Shown: positions 1 to 10,022, counted from the stretch's first letter. The stretch: 64,000 bases of DNA from Aureimonas jatrophae (GCF_900104035.1 NZ_FNIT01000005.1:186001-250000), one strand, 5' to 3'. Program-made: numbers and translations. Notes: generated by a model not told the origin, from the sequence alone.

Positions 1-377
1 GCGTCGGACCGGGCAAGGACTACGCGGTCTCGTGGCTCTACCTGAAGCCCGGCCTGCCGGTGGAGATCATCCAGGAATACGACCTGTGGCGCCGTATCCG
101 CGACGCAGAGGGCACCGAGGGCTGGGTGCATCGCTCGCTCCTGTCGGGCGACCGCACCGCGCTGGCGGCTCCATGGCTGAAGGGCAAGAAGGAGGCGACG
201 ATCGCCATGCACCGCTCCGCGGCGACCGACGGACCGGTGGTGGCCGAGATGGAGCCCGGCGTCGTCACCAAGGTGCGCGAATGCTCGTTCGGCTGGTGCC
301 AGGTGGAAGCGGCGGGCCGCAAGGGCTTCGTCGCCCAGAACGAGATCTGGGGCGTTTATCCCGACGAGCGCTTCTGA
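1..377 (+). CDS. SH3-domain protein, 3' part (5' end outside window)
   Basis: The reading frame is already open at base 3 and ends with TGA at 375-377, so this is the C-terminal 124 residues of a longer protein. Two SH3b-like repeats can be seen: one around WLYLKPGLPVEI...GWVHRSLLSG and a second around VVTKVRECSFGWCQVEAAG...GFVAQ. Bacterial SH3 repeats of this kind usually sit on exported proteins and bind cell-wall peptides. No signal peptide can be checked because the start is missing. The gene is followed by a strong bidirectional terminator and faces irrA. The precise function is unknown. Confidence 0.75.
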   Translation, partial: VGPGKDYAVSWLYLKPGLPVEIIQEYDLWRRIRDAEGTEGWVHRSLLSGDRTALAAPWLKGKKEATIAMHRSAATDGPVVAEMEPGVVTKVRECSFGWCQVEAAGRKGFVAQNEIWGVYPDERF

Positions 378-397
378 GCGCGACGGTTTCTCTCATG

Positions 398-432
398 AAA
401 AAGGCCGGCGGGTGATCCCCGCCGGCCTTTTT
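398..432. terminator. Bidirectional rho-independent terminator
   Basis: A perfect 15-bp inverted repeat (AAAAAGGCCGGCGGG, five-base loop, complement) has an A-run on the left arm and a T-run on the right, so it can end transcription from both the SH3-domain gene on the plus strand and irrA on the minus strand. Confidence 0.9.
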
Positions 433-453
433 CGTATCCGGAATGAAATGGCT

Positions 454-921
454 TCAGGCGCCGGGTGCCGCCTTGCGGCGCAGGCGCACCACGACATCGA
501 CGTTGATGATCTCCATGCCCTCCGGCGGCTCCGGCAGGTTGCCGACCTGGATCGTGCCGTCGGGAATGTCGATCATCGTGTTCTCGGACTCCACGAAGAA
601 GTGATGGTGGTCCGACGTGTTGGTGTCGAAGTAGGTGCGCTGCCCCTCCGCCGAGAGCGGCCGCACGATGCCGGCATCCGTGAACTGGTGCAGCGTGTTG
701 TAGACGGTCGCGAGCGATACGGGCTCACCGGCCTTGTGGGCCTCGTCGTGAAGATCTTCCGCGGACAGATGCCGGTCGCCGGCGCCGAAGATCAGGTTGC
801 ACAGGGCCACGCGCTGGCGCGTCGGGCGAAGGCCGGCGGCACGCAGGCGCTCGAAGACGCAGAAGCTCTGCGTCTTGGCGGCTGAGTGATCGTGCGCGTG
901 GGTCGTGACCCGATGGTCCAT
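454..921 (-). CDS. irrA: Iron response regulator Irr (Fur family)
   Basis: This 155-residue Fur-superfamily repressor is the heme- and iron-status regulator typical of Rhizobiales. A winged-helix DNA-binding domain contains LRPTRQRVAL and VSLATVYNTLHQF. The dimer/metal domain carries the characteristic triple histidine in SDHHHFF, which in Irr proteins binds heme or metal, and lacks the CxxC zinc motif of true Fur. The ATG at 921 follows GGAAAG at good spacing; a TTG 39 bases upstream is possible but less likely. It lies next to the fabA-fabB-fabI cluster, a neighbourhood known in rhizobia. In relatives Irr is degraded when heme is plentiful and otherwise represses heme synthesis; that role is inferred here from the family. 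Confidence 0.93.
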   Translation of the reverse strand: MDHRVTTHAHDHSAAKTQSFCVFERLRAAGLRPTRQRVALCNLIFGAGDRHLSAEDLHDEAHKAGEPVSLATVYNTLHQFTDAGIVRPLSAEGQRTYFDTNTSDHHHFFVESENTMIDIPDGTIQVGNLPEPPEGMEIINVDVVVRLRRKAAPGA

Positions 922-1088
922 GGATCGGCTTTCCGGCGTAAAGTTGACTATTCGTCCCAAGTTTTATGATCGGCGCCACGAGATCGCAACCCCCACGATA
1001 ATTCCAGGACCTCTGCCCTCTAACTTAGCGACTCGCACCGCGCACGACAATCGCGGCGCCCACACGACCCAGCGCCATCCACCGCCCG

Positions 1089-1559
1089 TCATCCGCCGCA
1101 GCCCGCTCTGAGGCGCGCGATCGCAGCGCCCGAGCCCTTGAGCGGCAGGCGAAACATCCCGGAGGGGCCGGAAACCTCGACCTCGCGGCCCTTCGACAGG
1201 AGGGTCAGCAAGGCGTCGGCCTGCGCCAGCGTATCCTCGCGCGCGAACCGGCTCGCGCCCTTGCCGTTCGGCTCCGCCTCGGCGGTCACCGTCGTGCGCT
1301 CGGCCAGACCGTCGACCGACAGAACCAACGTTCGAGGACGCTCGTCGGAGAAGCGCGTCCCGTCCCCCGACAGGAGGAGACGAACGCGTCCCGGCTGCGT
1401 GCAGCGGAAGACGAGACCGGCGAGACGGCCTTTCTGCGAGAAGCCGGCGCTGGTGGCGGCTCCCTGCCCTTCGGCCTTCCAGACCTGCGCTTGCGACAAC
1501 TGCGGCACGCCGCACAGGACCAGCAGCGTGATAACGGTGCGGCAGGGGAAGCGGGTCAT
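1089..1559 (-). CDS. Exported hypothetical protein
   Basis: A 156-residue protein starts with a clear Sec signal peptide ([17 protein letters not shown], cleavage probably after SQA near residue 24), so the mature chain should be periplasmic. The rest is a small beta-rich domain with two cysteines, one in LVFRCTQPG and one near the C-terminus in LRAGCGG, which could form a disulfide. The C-terminal pattern [19 protein letters not shown] recalls the end of several alphaproteobacterial periplasmic proteins of unknown role. It is transcribed away from fabA and towards irrA. I do not recognise the function. Confidence 0.75.
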   Translation of the reverse strand: MTRFPCRTVITLLVLCGVPQLSQAQVWKAEGQGAATSAGFSQKGRLAGLVFRCTQPGRVRLLLSGDGTRFSDERPRTLVLSVDGLAERTTVTAEAEPNGKGASRFAREDTLAQADALLTLLSKGREVEVSGPSGMFRLPLKGSGAAIARLRAGCGG

Positions 1560-1688
1560 GCTCGTTCATCCGGCGAAACGGGGAAGGATCGCATCCGGAC
1601 TTAGCGCATTTGCCCTCACCGCGCCCCGTGCTAAGGGCGTCGGCGCAAAGATTGGGCGGCCAGGCCGCGCGAACCCAAGGGCAGGGCG

Positions 1689-2216
1689 ATGAGCAGCACG
1701 GCGACACGATTCGGCAAGGACGAGCTCCTCGCCTGCGCGCGCGGGGAGATGTTCGGTCCCGGCAACGCGCAGCTGCCGCTGCCCCCCATGCTGATGTTCG
1801 ATCGCATCACCGAGGTGACCACCGACGGCGGCCAGTTCGGCAAGGGCTCGATCCGGGCCGAGTTCGACGTCTCGCCCGACCTCTGGTTCTTCAGCTGCCA
1901 CTTCCAGGGGGATCCGGTGATGCCCGGCTGCCTCGGCCTCGACGCCCTCTGGCAGCTGACGGGCTTCTATCTCGGTTGGCTCGGCGAGCCGGGCCGCGGT
2001 CGCGCGCTGGGCGTCGGCGAGGTCAAGTTCACGGGACAGGTGACGCCCAAGGTGAAGCTCGTGGAATACGGCGTCGAGTTCCGCCGTGTCATGCGCTCCA
2101 AGCTCAAGCTCGGAATCGCCGAGGGCTGGATGAAGGCCGACGGCGAGGTCATCTATCAGGCATCGAACCTGCGCGTCGGCCTGTTCCAGGACGCCGACGA
2201 GCCGGCCGGCGGCTGA
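1689..2216 (+). CDS. fabA: 3-hydroxydecanoyl-ACP dehydratase/isomerase FabA
   Basis: FabA dehydrates 3-hydroxydecanoyl-ACP and isomerises trans-2- to cis-3-decenoyl-ACP, the branch point of anaerobic-type unsaturated fatty-acid synthesis in the cytoplasm. The 175 residues match family length. The hot-dog active-site segment [20 protein letters not shown] holds the catalytic pair His71 and Asp85 (His70 and Asp84 in E. coli). The ATG at 1689 lies 129 bases from the divergent exported protein, so the fab promoter should be in that gap. fabB follows 68 bases downstream and fabI after it, giving one operon for the whole unsaturated branch. Confidence 0.97.
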   Translation: MSSTATRFGKDELLACARGEMFGPGNAQLPLPPMLMFDRITEVTTDGGQFGKGSIRAEFDVSPDLWFFSCHFQGDPVMPGCLGLDALWQLTGFYLGWLGEPGRGRALGVGEVKFTGQVTPKVKLVEYGVEFRRVMRSKLKLGIAEGWMKADGEVIYQASNLRVGLFQDADEPAGG

Positions 2217-2284
2217 GCGCCGCCACCCGAACGACAAGGGTTCCGGCCGAAACGGCTGGGCCAGACTTTGAGGAGATTTCGGCC

Positions 2285-3505
2285 ATGCGTCGGGTCGTCG
2301 TGACCGGAATGGGCATCGTTTCGTCGATCGGTGTCGGGCTGGAGGCCGTGTCGGCGTCGCTGCGCGAGGCCAGATCCGGCATCACCTTCTCGCCCGACTT
2401 CGCCGAGCACGGCTTCCGCAGTCAGGTCTGGGGCCGCCCCGAGCTCGACGTCGCCGAGCACGTGGATCGCCGGGCCCTGCGCTTCCTGTCGGAGGGAGCG
2501 GCGTGGAACCACGTCGCCATGAGCCAGGCCATCGCCCACTCGGGACTCGAGGAGCGCGAGGTCGCGGGCAACGAGCGCACCGGCATCATCATGGGATCGG
2601 GCGGTCCCTCGACGCGCACCATCTTCGAGGCCGCCGAAACGACGCTGAAGAACAAGAGCCCCAAGCGCATCGGCCCCTTCGCCGTGCCGAAGGCCATGAG
2701 CTCGTCGGCCTCGGCGACGCTCGCGACCTGGTTCAAGATCCACGGCGTGAACTACTCGATCTCGTCGGCCTGCTCGACCTCGGCCCATTGCATCGGAAAC
2801 GCGGCCGAGCAGATCCAGTGGGGCAAGCAGGACGTCATGTTCGCGGGCGGTCACGAGGGCCTCGACTGGACCATGGCCGACCTGTTCGACGCCATGGGAG
2901 CGATGTCCTCCAAGCACAACGACACGCCGGCCACCGCCAGCCGCGCCTACGACGCGAGCCGCGACGGCTTCGTGATCTCGGGCGGCGCTGGCGTTCTGGT
3001 GCTCGAGGAACTGGAGCACGCGCGGGCGCGTGGCGCGACGATCCATGCCGAGCTCGTCGGCTACGGCGCGACCTCGGACGGCCACGACATGGTGGCGCCC
3101 TCCGGCGAGGGCGCGGTGCGCTGCATGCGTCAGGCCATGAGCGGCCTCGGCGGCCCGATCGACTACATCAACACCCACGGCACGGCGACCGGCGTCGGCG
3201 ACGCCAAGGAAATGGCGGCGGTGCGCGAGGTCTTCGGCGAGCGCGCGCCCTTCATCTCGTCCACCAAGTCGCTGACCGGCCACAGCCAGGGCGCGGCCGG
3301 CGCGCAGGAGGCGATCTACTCGCTTCTGATGATGGGCGGCGACTTCCTGGCGGAAAGCGCGCACATCCAGACGCTGGATCCCGAGTTCGAGGGACTGCCG
3401 ATCCTGCGCGAACGGCGTGACGGACGGGTCGACCGCGTCATGTCGAACTCCTTCGGCTTCGGAGGAACCAACGCATCGCTGGTGTTCCAGCGCTACGAGG
3501 CTTGA
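2285..3505 (+). CDS. fabB: 3-oxoacyl-ACP synthase I FabB
   Basis: FabB elongates acyl-ACP with malonyl-ACP and is needed to elongate the cis-3-decenoyl-ACP made by FabA. The 406-residue thiolase-fold protein has the Cys-His-His triad: Cys163 in [10 protein letters not shown], His298 in NTHGTATG and His333 in [10 protein letters not shown]. The glycine-rich C-terminal loop FGFGGTN is intact. A GAGGAG Shine-Dalgarno lies 8-9 bases before the ATG. fabI begins 5 bases after the stop, consistent with co-transcription with fabA. Confidence 0.97.
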   Translation: MRRVVVTGMGIVSSIGVGLEAVSASLREARSGITFSPDFAEHGFRSQVWGRPELDVAEHVDRRALRFLSEGAAWNHVAMSQAIAHSGLEEREVAGNERTGIIMGSGGPSTRTIFEAAETTLKNKSPKRIGPFAVPKAMSSSASATLATWFKIHGVNYSISSACSTSAHCIGNAAEQIQWGKQDVMFAGGHEGLDWTMADLFDAMGAMSSKHNDTPATASRAYDASRDGFVISGGAGVLVLEELEHARARGATIHAELVGYGATSDGHDMVAPSGEGAVRCMRQAMSGLGGPIDYINTHGTATGVGDAKEMAAVREVFGERAPFISSTKSLTGHSQGAAGAQEAIYSLLMMGGDFLAESAHIQTLDPEFEGLPILRERRDGRVDRVMSNSFGFGGTNASLVFQRYEA

Positions 3506-3510
3506 GCGTC

Positions 3511-4368
3511 ATGGCGGATCTGATGAAGGGCAAGCGCGGCCTCGTGATGGGCGTCGCCAACCACAACTCCATCGCCTGGGGCGCGGCGAAGGCTTTGGCA
3601 GCGCAAGGGGCGGAACTGGCCTTCAGCTACCAAGGCGAGGCGTTCGGCAAGCGTCTGCGCCCGCTGGCCGCCGAGATCGGCTCGACCCTTCTCATCGACT
3701 GCGACGTCGAGGACATCGCCTCGGTGGATGCGCTGTTCGAGACGCTGCGCAAGGAGTGGGGCCGGATCGACTTCGTGATCCATGCCATCGGCTTCTCCGA
3801 CAAGAACGAGCTGAAGGGCCTCTACGCCGACACGACGCGCGAGAACTTCATCCGCACCATGGTGATCTCCTGCTTCTCGTTCACCGAGATCGCCAAGCGC
3901 GCCGCCGCCATCATGAACAATGGCGGCTCGATGGTGACGCTGACCTACGGCGGGTCGATGCGCGTCATGCCGAACTACAACGTGATGGGCGTCGCCAAGG
4001 CCGCGCTGGAAGCCTCCGTACGCTACCTCGCCGCCGACTTCGGCCCGCGCGACATCCGCGTCAACGCCGTCTCGGCCGGGCCGATGCGCACGCTCGCGGG
4101 CGCCGGCGTCTCGGACGCGCGTCTCATGCTGAACTACCAGCGCCGCAACGCCCCCATGCGCCGCAACGTGACGCACGAGGAGGTCGGCAACTCGACGCTC
4201 TATCTCCTGTCGGACCTGTCGCGCGGCGTCACCGGCGAGATCCATTATGTCGACGCCGGCTACAACATCATGTCGATGCCGGCCCTCGACGAGTTGAAGG
4301 CGCAGGAGCGGCGGGCCGAGATCGTGGGCGAAGCGGTGCTGGAGCCGGTCGCCGAGCCCGCCAAGTAG
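3511..4368 (+). CDS. fabI: Enoyl-ACP reductase FabI (NADH)
   Basis: FabI carries out the last reduction of each fatty-acid elongation cycle and is the target of triclosan-type inhibitors. The 285-residue protein is an atypical short-chain dehydrogenase: the nucleotide-binding start GKRGLVMGVANHNSIAWG is the FabI version of the Rossmann glycine motif, and the catalytic Tyr and Lys are spaced by six residues in YNVMGVAK, as FabI requires. The C-terminus is longer than the E. coli enzyme by about 20 residues. The ATG at 3511 is preferred over a TTG at 3502 that overlaps the fabB stop. It is the last gene of fabA-fabB-fabI; the next gene is convergent, only 3 bases away, with no visible terminator between. 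Confidence 0.97.
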   Translation: MADLMKGKRGLVMGVANHNSIAWGAAKALAAQGAELAFSYQGEAFGKRLRPLAAEIGSTLLIDCDVEDIASVDALFETLRKEWGRIDFVIHAIGFSDKNELKGLYADTTRENFIRTMVISCFSFTEIAKRAAAIMNNGGSMVTLTYGGSMRVMPNYNVMGVAKAALEASVRYLAADFGPRDIRVNAVSAGPMRTLAGAGVSDARLMLNYQRRNAPMRRNVTHEEVGNSTLYLLSDLSRGVTGEIHYVDAGYNIMSMPALDELKAQERRAEIVGEAVLEPVAEPAK

Positions 4369-4371
4369 CAC

Positions 4372-5052
4372 TCAGGCGAAGCGCGAGCGGATCTCGCTCG
4401 CGACGCGCATCGGCGTTTCGAGACTCGGCAGGTGACCGCAAGCCTCGAGTTCCACAAAGCGGGCGTCGTGCATCCGCTCCGCCATCGCCTGCCCCTCGGC
4501 AGGCGCGGAGAACTGGTCCTCCGCGCCCCAGATCAGCAGCGCAGGGACGTCGATCGAGGCCAGATCCGCCAATCGGTCCGGGCGCGTCGCCAGGGCTTCG
4601 TTCTGGGCCAGCAGGCGCTCGATCGGGGCACACACCGCCATGCGCCGGAACGTGTCGGCCGCCTCCTGCCCCCGCCCCTCTTCCTCGAACACGATGCGCC
4701 GGGCCATGTCCTCGTTCATCGCGGCCGCCGCGCCGGCCTCGAGCCGGGCGCGGCGCTCGTCGAACACGGTGCGGTCGGCCGGCGCCCGCGCGCCCGCCCC
4801 CATGATGACGAGCCCGCGCAGGTTGGCGGGTCGGGTGAGCGCCACCTCGCGCGCGACATGACCGCCGAAGGATGTGCCGCCGACGACGAACGGCCGCCCT
4901 TTGCTGTGAGCCAGGACCTGCGCCGCGCAGGCCTTGAGATCGGGCTCCTCGCCAATCACGCTCTCGCACTCGAAGTCCGGGCGCAGCAGCGGCACGAGCG
5001 ACTCGAAGAGGTCGCCGTCGCAGGCGAAGGCGGGAACGAGCAGAAGAAGCAT
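4372..5052 (-). CDS. Alpha/beta-hydrolase
   Basis: A 226-residue hydrolase of the alpha/beta fold. The nucleophile elbow is GTSFGG, the acid is in IWGAEDQFS and the base in EACGHLPSLE, so all three catalytic residues are present. It begins MLLLLVPAFACDG, which reads as the first beta strand of the fold rather than a signal peptide. The substrate cannot be told from sequence; esters or C-C bonds are both possible. It is convergent with fabI and divergent from the aldo/keto reductase, with a 126-base gap that must hold both promoters. Confidence 0.85.
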   Translation of the reverse strand: MLLLLVPAFACDGDLFESLVPLLRPDFECESVIGEEPDLKACAAQVLAHSKGRPFVVGGTSFGGHVAREVALTRPANLRGLVIMGAGARAPADRTVFDERRARLEAGAAAAMNEDMARRIVFEEEGRGQEAADTFRRMAVCAPIERLLAQNEALATRPDRLADLASIDVPALLIWGAEDQFSAPAEGQAMAERMHDARFVELEACGHLPSLETPMRVASEIRSRFA

Positions 5053-5178
5053 GAGCGGGGTCCCGGAACTCTGAAACGTCTTGCGGTCATCTAGGTCAGG
5101 CGGGCCGAACGACGATTTGCCGTGCGGGACGCGAGCCGCTATGGCGACCCGACGACCCTCCCACTGAAAGCATTCCCC

Positions 5179-6231
5179 ATGCAGAAGCGACCGCTCGGTC
5201 GGACCGGCCTCCAGGTCGGCCGCATCAGCCTCGGCACCATGACCTTCGGCGAGCAGAACACGGAGGCCGAGGCGCATCGGCAGCTCGACCGGGCCGTCGA
5301 GCGAGGCGTCGACCTTCTGGATACCGCCGAGCTCTACCCGATCCCGCCCAAGGCCAAGACGCAAGGCGCAACCGAGCGCTTCATCGGCTCGTGGCTGCGC
5401 GAGAGCGGCAAGCGCGACAAGGTCCTCGTCGCGACCAAGGTCGTCGGCCGCTCCGACTCGCGCTGGTTCCGCGACGACGGCTCCAAGCCCCGCCTCGACC
5501 GCCGCAACATCGAGGAGGCCGCCGACAAGTCTCTCGCGCGGCTCGGCATCGAGACGATCGACCTGTATCAGGTCCATTGGCCCGACCGTCCGACCAGCGG
5601 CTTCGGCGCGGTGCCGACGCGCTGGAAGTCGCCCGCCCCCGATGCCGACGAGGTGCCGATCGAGGAAACGATGGAGGCGCTGGCCGCTCTGGTGACGAGC
5701 GGCAAGGTGCGTTACGTCGGCCTGTCGAACGAGAGCGGCTGGGGCACGATGCGGTATCTGGCGGCGAGCGAGCGCGGCCTCGGCCCGCGCGTCCATTCGA
5801 TCCAGAACGCCTACAACCTTCTCAACCGCACGTTCGAGACGGCCCTGGCCGAGATTGCGCTGCGCGAGGATGTCGGGCTGCTCGCCTACTCGCCGCTCGC
5901 TCAGGGATTCCTGACCGGCAAGTACGCGAACGGCGCGCTGCCGGAGGGTTCGCGCAAGGCGCTCTTCGACCGCCAGCAGCGCTACGAGCGCCCCGGCGCG
6001 GCCGAGGCGGTGGATGCCTATGTCCGGCTGGCCGCAGAGTTCGGCCTCCATCCCGCGACGTTTGCGAACGCCTTCGTCATCAACCAGCCGTTCGTGACCG
6101 CCACGATCCTCGGGGCGACCTCGGTGGAGCAGCTCGACCGAAGCCTCGATGCCGAGGATGTGCTCTGGACCGACGAGATGCAGGCAGCGGTGGATACGAT
6201 CCACCAGCGCGTCGGCAACCCGGCGCCCTGA
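5179..6231 (+). CDS. tas: Aldo/keto reductase, Tas-like
   Basis: A 350-residue NADPH-dependent aldo/keto reductase closely resembling E. coli Tas over its whole length (for example GTMTFGEQN, LYQVHWP, YNLLNRTFE). The catalytic set is visible: Asp and Tyr in LLDTAELYP, Lys in VATKVVG and His in YQVHWPD. These enzymes reduce aldehydes or ketones; the physiological substrate of Tas is not established. The ATG at 5179 is chosen over an upstream GTG at 5122 because similarity begins at MQKRPLGRTGLQV. The corA gene starts 4 bases after the stop, so the two are probably co-transcribed. Confidence 0.9.
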   Translation: MQKRPLGRTGLQVGRISLGTMTFGEQNTEAEAHRQLDRAVERGVDLLDTAELYPIPPKAKTQGATERFIGSWLRESGKRDKVLVATKVVGRSDSRWFRDDGSKPRLDRRNIEEAADKSLARLGIETIDLYQVHWPDRPTSGFGAVPTRWKSPAPDADEVPIEETMEALAALVTSGKVRYVGLSNESGWGTMRYLAASERGLGPRVHSIQNAYNLLNRTFETALAEIALREDVGLLAYSPLAQGFLTGKYANGALPEGSRKALFDRQQRYERPGAAEAVDAYVRLAAEFGLHPATFANAFVINQPFVTATILGATSVEQLDRSLDAEDVLWTDEMQAAVDTIHQRVGNPAP

Positions 6232-6235
6232 TCGC

Positions 6236-7195
6236 ATGCCGGTCCGCGCCGCCTTCAGCTACCGCAACGGCCGGCGGCAGCGGCCGGTCTCGCTGGACGA
6301 ACCCGTCCCGGCGGACGCCGACTTCGCCTGGATCTCGATCGTCGATCCCGACGAGACGGATCTGGCGCTTCTCGCCCGGCGCTGCGCGCTTCATCCGCAG
6401 ATCGTGCGGGACGCGGGCGACGAGCATGTGCGCCCGAAGTTGACGCTGCGGGGCGACGAGATCGTGGTCAACGCGCGCACCGTGACGCGCAAGGACGATG
6501 CGATCCGCTACGGCACGCTCGCCCTGTTCGTCGGGCGGGACCACCTCATCAGCGTGCGGATCGGCGACTTCGCCGATCCGCAGAGCGTGCGCGACCAGTT
6601 GGAAGAGGCGCCCGAGCTTCTGGCGCAGGGGATCGACTACGTTCTCTATGCCGTCCTGGACTACGTGGTGAGCGGTTATCTCGCCGTGGTCGAGGCGGTC
6701 GAGGAGGATCTGTTCGAGCTGGAGCGGCGGGCGCTCGACACGTTCCTGCGCCGCCCGGAGATCAACCGCCTGTTCGCGCTGCGCCGCGACCTCGCCCGCT
6801 TCAACCGCATCCTCGGCCCGACCGAGGAGATGCTCGGTCGGCTGGAGTATATCGAGCACGACGGCATCGACCCCGAGGTCCGACCCTACTTTCGCGACGT
6901 GCACGATCAGGTACGGCGCGTCGCGGCCCGAACGCAGAACGCACGCGAGAGCATCGGGTCGATCCTCGAAGCCTCCAGCCTTCTGGAACAGCATCGTCAG
7001 GGCGAGATCACGCGCAAGCTCGCCGCCTGGGCCGCGATCCTGGCCGTGCCGACCGCGGTCGCCGGCATCTACGGGATGAACTTCGACGTCATGCCGGAGC
7101 TTCACTGGCGCTACGGCTACTTCGCCGTGCTCGGCCTGATCGCCTCGATCTCGGGCTTCCTGTACTGGCGCTTCCGCCGCAACGGCTGGCTCTAA
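6236..7195 (+). CDS. corA: CorA-family magnesium/divalent-cation transporter
   Basis: A 319-residue CorA-type channel for Mg2+ or related divalent cations in the inner membrane. A large cytoplasmic alpha/beta N-terminal domain is followed by two C-terminal membrane helices. The first ends with the diagnostic YGMNF motif (GMN selectivity filter) and the second is FAVLGLIASISGFLYW, followed by the positively charged tail WRFRRNGWL. The acidic loop after GMN reads VMPELHW. Start ATG lies 4 bases after the reductase stop. Regulation is not visible; the reductase coupling may be only positional. Confidence 0.93.
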   Translation: MPVRAAFSYRNGRRQRPVSLDEPVPADADFAWISIVDPDETDLALLARRCALHPQIVRDAGDEHVRPKLTLRGDEIVVNARTVTRKDDAIRYGTLALFVGRDHLISVRIGDFADPQSVRDQLEEAPELLAQGIDYVLYAVLDYVVSGYLAVVEAVEEDLFELERRALDTFLRRPEINRLFALRRDLARFNRILGPTEEMLGRLEYIEHDGIDPEVRPYFRDVHDQVRRVAARTQNARESIGSILEASSLLEQHRQGEITRKLAAWAAILAVPTAVAGIYGMNFDVMPELHWRYGYFAVLGLIASISGFLYWRFRRNGWL

Positions 7196-7199
7196 ACGG

Positions 7200-7234
7200 A
7201 AAAAGGGGCGGACCTTGCGGTCCACCCCTTCTTT
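7200..7234. terminator. Terminator between corA and pnp
   Basis: An inverted repeat of 12 bp (AAGGGGCGGACC, loop TTGC, GGTCCACCCCTT). In minus-strand RNA the single C/A mismatch becomes a U-G pair and the stem is followed by TTTTT, so it works best for pnp; in plus-strand RNA it is followed by a weaker CTTT run and may also stop corA transcription. Confidence 0.85.
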
Positions 7235-7260
7235 GGTTTTCAGCTTTTCGGCTTCGGCGA

Positions 7261-9390
7261 TCAGGCCGCCTCGCCCTCGGCCTTCTTGATCTCCTGGCCG
7301 GTGGCCTGGTCGACCACCTTCATCGACAGGCGCACCTTGCCGCGCTCGTCGAAGCCCATGAGCTTGACCCAGACCTTCTGGCCTTCCTTGACGACGTCCT
7401 GCGTCTTCTGAACGCGGTCGGCGGCCAGCTGCGAGATGTGCACGAGGCCGTCGCGCGAGCCGAAGAAGTTCACGAAGGCGCCGAACTCGACGCACTTCAC
7501 CACGGTGCCCTCGTAGATCTCGCCGACTTCCGGCTCGGCCACGATGGAGTGGATCCACTTCTTGGCAGCCTCGATCTCCTTGCCCGACGAGGAGGCGATC
7601 TTCACCGTGCCGTCGTCCTCGATGTTGATCTTGGCGCCGGTCTTCTCGACGATCTCGCGGATCACCTTGCCGCCCGAGCCGATCACGTCACGGATCTTGT
7701 CGGTCGGGATCTGCATGACCTCGATGCGCGGGGCGAACTCGCCGAGCTCCGAGCGGGCCTCGCCGAGCGCCTTGTTCATCTCGCCGAGGATGTGGATGCG
7801 GCCGCCCTTGGCCTGGTCGAGGGCGATGCGCATGATCTCCTCGGTGATGCCCTGGATCTTGATGTCCATCTGCAGCGAGGTGATGCCGTTCTCGGTGCCC
7901 GCGACCTTGAAGTCCATATCGCCGAGGTGATCCTCGTCGCCCAGGATGTCGGAGAGAACCGCGAAGCGCTCACCCTCGAGGATGAGGCCCATGGCGATGC
8001 CCGCCACCGGACGCTGCAGCGGAACGCCCGCGTCCATCAGGGCCAGCGAGGTGCCGCACACGGTCGCCATCGAGGACGAGCCGTTCGACTCGGTGATCTC
8101 CGACACGACGCGCAGCGTGTAGGGGAACTGCTCCTTCTTGGGGAGCATAGGGCGGATCGCGCGCCAGGCGAGCTTGCCGTGGCCGATCTCGCGACGGCCG
8201 GGCGAACCCATGCGGCCGGTCTCGCCGACCGAGTAGGGCGGGAAGTTGTAGTGAAGGAGGAAGGTCTCCTTGTAGGTGCCGGTCAGCGAGTCGACGTACT
8301 GCTCGTCCTCGCCGGTGCCGAGCGTGGCCACCACCAGCGCCTGCGTCTCGCCACGCGTGAAGAGCGCCGAGCCGTGGGTGCGGGGTAGGATGCCGGCCTC
8401 CGACACGATCGGGCGGACCGTCGAGAGGTCGCGGCCGTCGATGCGCGAGGACGTGTCGAGGATGTTCCAGCGCACGATCTTGGCCTGGAGCTCCTTGAAC
8501 ACGGAGCCGACCTCTTCCTTGGTGAAGCGCGCCTCGCCCTCGGCAGGCAGGAAGTGCGCGTTGACCTTGGCCTTGACCGCGTCGACCGCGGCGTAGCGCG
8601 CCTGCTTGTCGGTGTTCTTGTAGGCCTCGCGCAGCTCGCCCTCGGCCATGCCGAGCATCTCGGTCTCGAGCGCGGAGTGGTCGGGCGCGTTGTGCTCGCG
8701 CGGCTCCTTGGCGGCGACCTCGGCGAGCTGGATGATCGCGTCGATCACGGGCTGGAAGCCCTTGTGGCCGAACATCACGGCGCCGAGCATGGTCTGCTCG
8801 TCGAGCTCGTGCGCCTCGGATTCCACCATCAGGACGGCGTCCTGCGTGCCGGCGACGACCAGGTCGAGCTTCGACTCGGCCATCTCGTCGACATGCGGGT
8901 TCAGGCGGTACTCGCCGCCGATGTAGCCGACGCGCGCGCCGCCGATCGGGCCCATGAACGGTACGCCCGACAGCGTCAGGGCCGCCGAGGTCGCGACCAT
9001 GGCGAGGACGTCGGGGTTGTTCTCGAGGTCATGCTGGAGAACCGTGACGACGACCTGCGTGTCGTTCTTGTAGCCTTCCGCGAAGAGAGGGCGAATCGGA
9101 CGGTCGATGAGGCGCGAGACCAGCGTCTCGTTCTCGCTCGGGCGTCCCTCGCGCTTGAAGTAGCCGCCCGGGATCTTGCCGGCCGCGAAGGCCTTTTCCT
9201 GGTAGTTGACGGTCAGCGGGAAGAAGTCGAAGCCGGGCTTGGGCGCCTTGGCCGAGACTACGGTCGCCAGAACCGCGGTCTCGCCGTAGGTGGCGAGCAC
9301 GGCGCCGTCGGCCTGGCGGGCGATCTTGCCGGTCTCGAGGGTCAGCGTGCGGCCGGCCCACTCGACCTCGACCTTATGGGTCTTGAACAT
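7261..9390 (-). CDS. pnp: Polyribonucleotide nucleotidyltransferase (PNPase)
   Basis: PNPase degrades RNA 3'-5' using phosphate and can add heteropolymeric tails; it acts as a trimer and in the degradosome. The 709 residues follow the family layout: two RNase PH-like domains (about 1-320 and 330-550) joined by a helical linker, a KH domain with IGSGGKVI, and a C-terminal S1 domain with [18 protein letters not shown]. Catalytic-region residues near [18 protein letters not shown] are intact. The ATG at 9390 starts [11 protein letters not shown]. rpsO lies 283 bases upstream, the usual rpsO-pnp pair. In other bacteria pnp autoregulates through an RNase III-cut leader hairpin; a short hairpin is present just upstream here. 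Confidence 0.98.
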   Translation of the reverse strand: MFKTHKVEVEWAGRTLTLETGKIARQADGAVLATYGETAVLATVVSAKAPKPGFDFFPLTVNYQEKAFAAGKIPGGYFKREGRPSENETLVSRLIDRPIRPLFAEGYKNDTQVVVTVLQHDLENNPDVLAMVATSAALTLSGVPFMGPIGGARVGYIGGEYRLNPHVDEMAESKLDLVVAGTQDAVLMVESEAHELDEQTMLGAVMFGHKGFQPVIDAIIQLAEVAAKEPREHNAPDHSALETEMLGMAEGELREAYKNTDKQARYAAVDAVKAKVNAHFLPAEGEARFTKEEVGSVFKELQAKIVRWNILDTSSRIDGRDLSTVRPIVSEAGILPRTHGSALFTRGETQALVVATLGTGEDEQYVDSLTGTYKETFLLHYNFPPYSVGETGRMGSPGRREIGHGKLAWRAIRPMLPKKEQFPYTLRVVSEITESNGSSSMATVCGTSLALMDAGVPLQRPVAGIAMGLILEGERFAVLSDILGDEDHLGDMDFKVAGTENGITSLQMDIKIQGITEEIMRIALDQAKGGRIHILGEMNKALGEARSELGEFAPRIEVMQIPTDKIRDVIGSGGKVIREIVEKTGAKINIEDDGTVKIASSSGKEIEAAKKWIHSIVAEPEVGEIYEGTVVKCVEFGAFVNFFGSRDGLVHISQLAADRVQKTQDVVKEGQKVWVKLMGFDERGKVRLSMKVVDQATGQEIKKAEGEAA

Positions 9391-9409
9391 GTGTCTGCCT
9401 TTGGTTGAC

Positions 9410-9425
9410 GATGCCGGACGGCATC
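9410..9425 (-). other. Small hairpin in the pnp leader
   Basis: GATGCC, loop GGAC, GGCATC forms a 6-bp hairpin about 20 bases before the pnp start codon. It is a candidate for the leader structure used in pnp autoregulation, but it is much shorter than the E. coli RNase III target. Confidence 0.3.
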
Positions 9426-9634
9426 GCCGGTTGCAGGTATTGAAACGCGCACGGGCAAGACGGCGGGAGGCTTCGAGCGGGTGGAGCGACGGCTCCAAGC
9501 CGGGAAGCGTCCGGCAATCCTGCCCCATGAGCGCTCGGCTCATTCGACCGGGACCCCCGGCGTATCTCGCGGGACGGGTCTGAGCGGTCGGGGCGGCCCC
9601 AGCGCGATGATCGACGCTGTGGTCCGATGCGATG

Positions 9635-9664
9635 CGGCGCGCCAACCCGGGGGCCGGCGCGCCG
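9635..9664 (-). other. GC-rich hairpin after rpsO
   Basis: CGGCGCGCC and GGCGCGCCG, 12 bases apart, form a perfect 9-bp stem starting 10 bases after the rpsO stop. There is no T-run, so it may be an RNA processing or partial termination signal between rpsO and pnp rather than a full terminator. Confidence 0.4.
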
Positions 9665-9673
9665 CGAACGTTC

Positions 9674-9943
9674 TTAGCGGCGAAGACCCAGGCGGGTGAT
9701 CAGCTGCGTGTAGCGCTCTTCCTCGCGATCCTTGAGATAGTCGAGGAGGCGACGACGCTGAGACACCATCTTCAGAAGACCACGACGGGAGTGGTTGTCC
9801 TTCTTGTGGTCCTTGAAGTGCTCGGTCAGGTTGCTGATGCGCTCCGACAGAAGCGCAACCTGCACCTCGGGCGAACCGGTGTCGCCTTCCTTGGTCGCGT
9901 ATTCCTTCAGAAGCTCGGCCTTGCGCTCGGGCGTGATCGACAT
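9674..9943 (-). CDS. rpsO: 30S ribosomal protein S15
   Basis: S15 is an early-binding protein of the 30S platform that contacts 16S rRNA helices 20-22. The 89 residues are the standard length and contain the conserved segments [33 protein letters not shown] and RRRLLDYL. It has an AAGGGGAAA sequence before the ATG. Unlike in most relatives it does not follow truB directly: a hydrolase gene and 164 non-coding bases separate them, so rpsO-pnp may have its own promoter in 9944-10107. Confidence 0.98.
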   Translation of the reverse strand: MSITPERKAELLKEYATKEGDTGSPEVQVALLSERISNLTEHFKDHKKDNHSRRGLLKMVSQRRRLLDYLKDREEERYTQLITRLGLRR

Positions 9944-10022
9944 CGGGTTTCCCCTTTCATGGTGGTGAGGATGAATGAGACGCCCGGGCCGGGATGTCGG
10001 CCAGCCGGGGCCGTGAACGCGA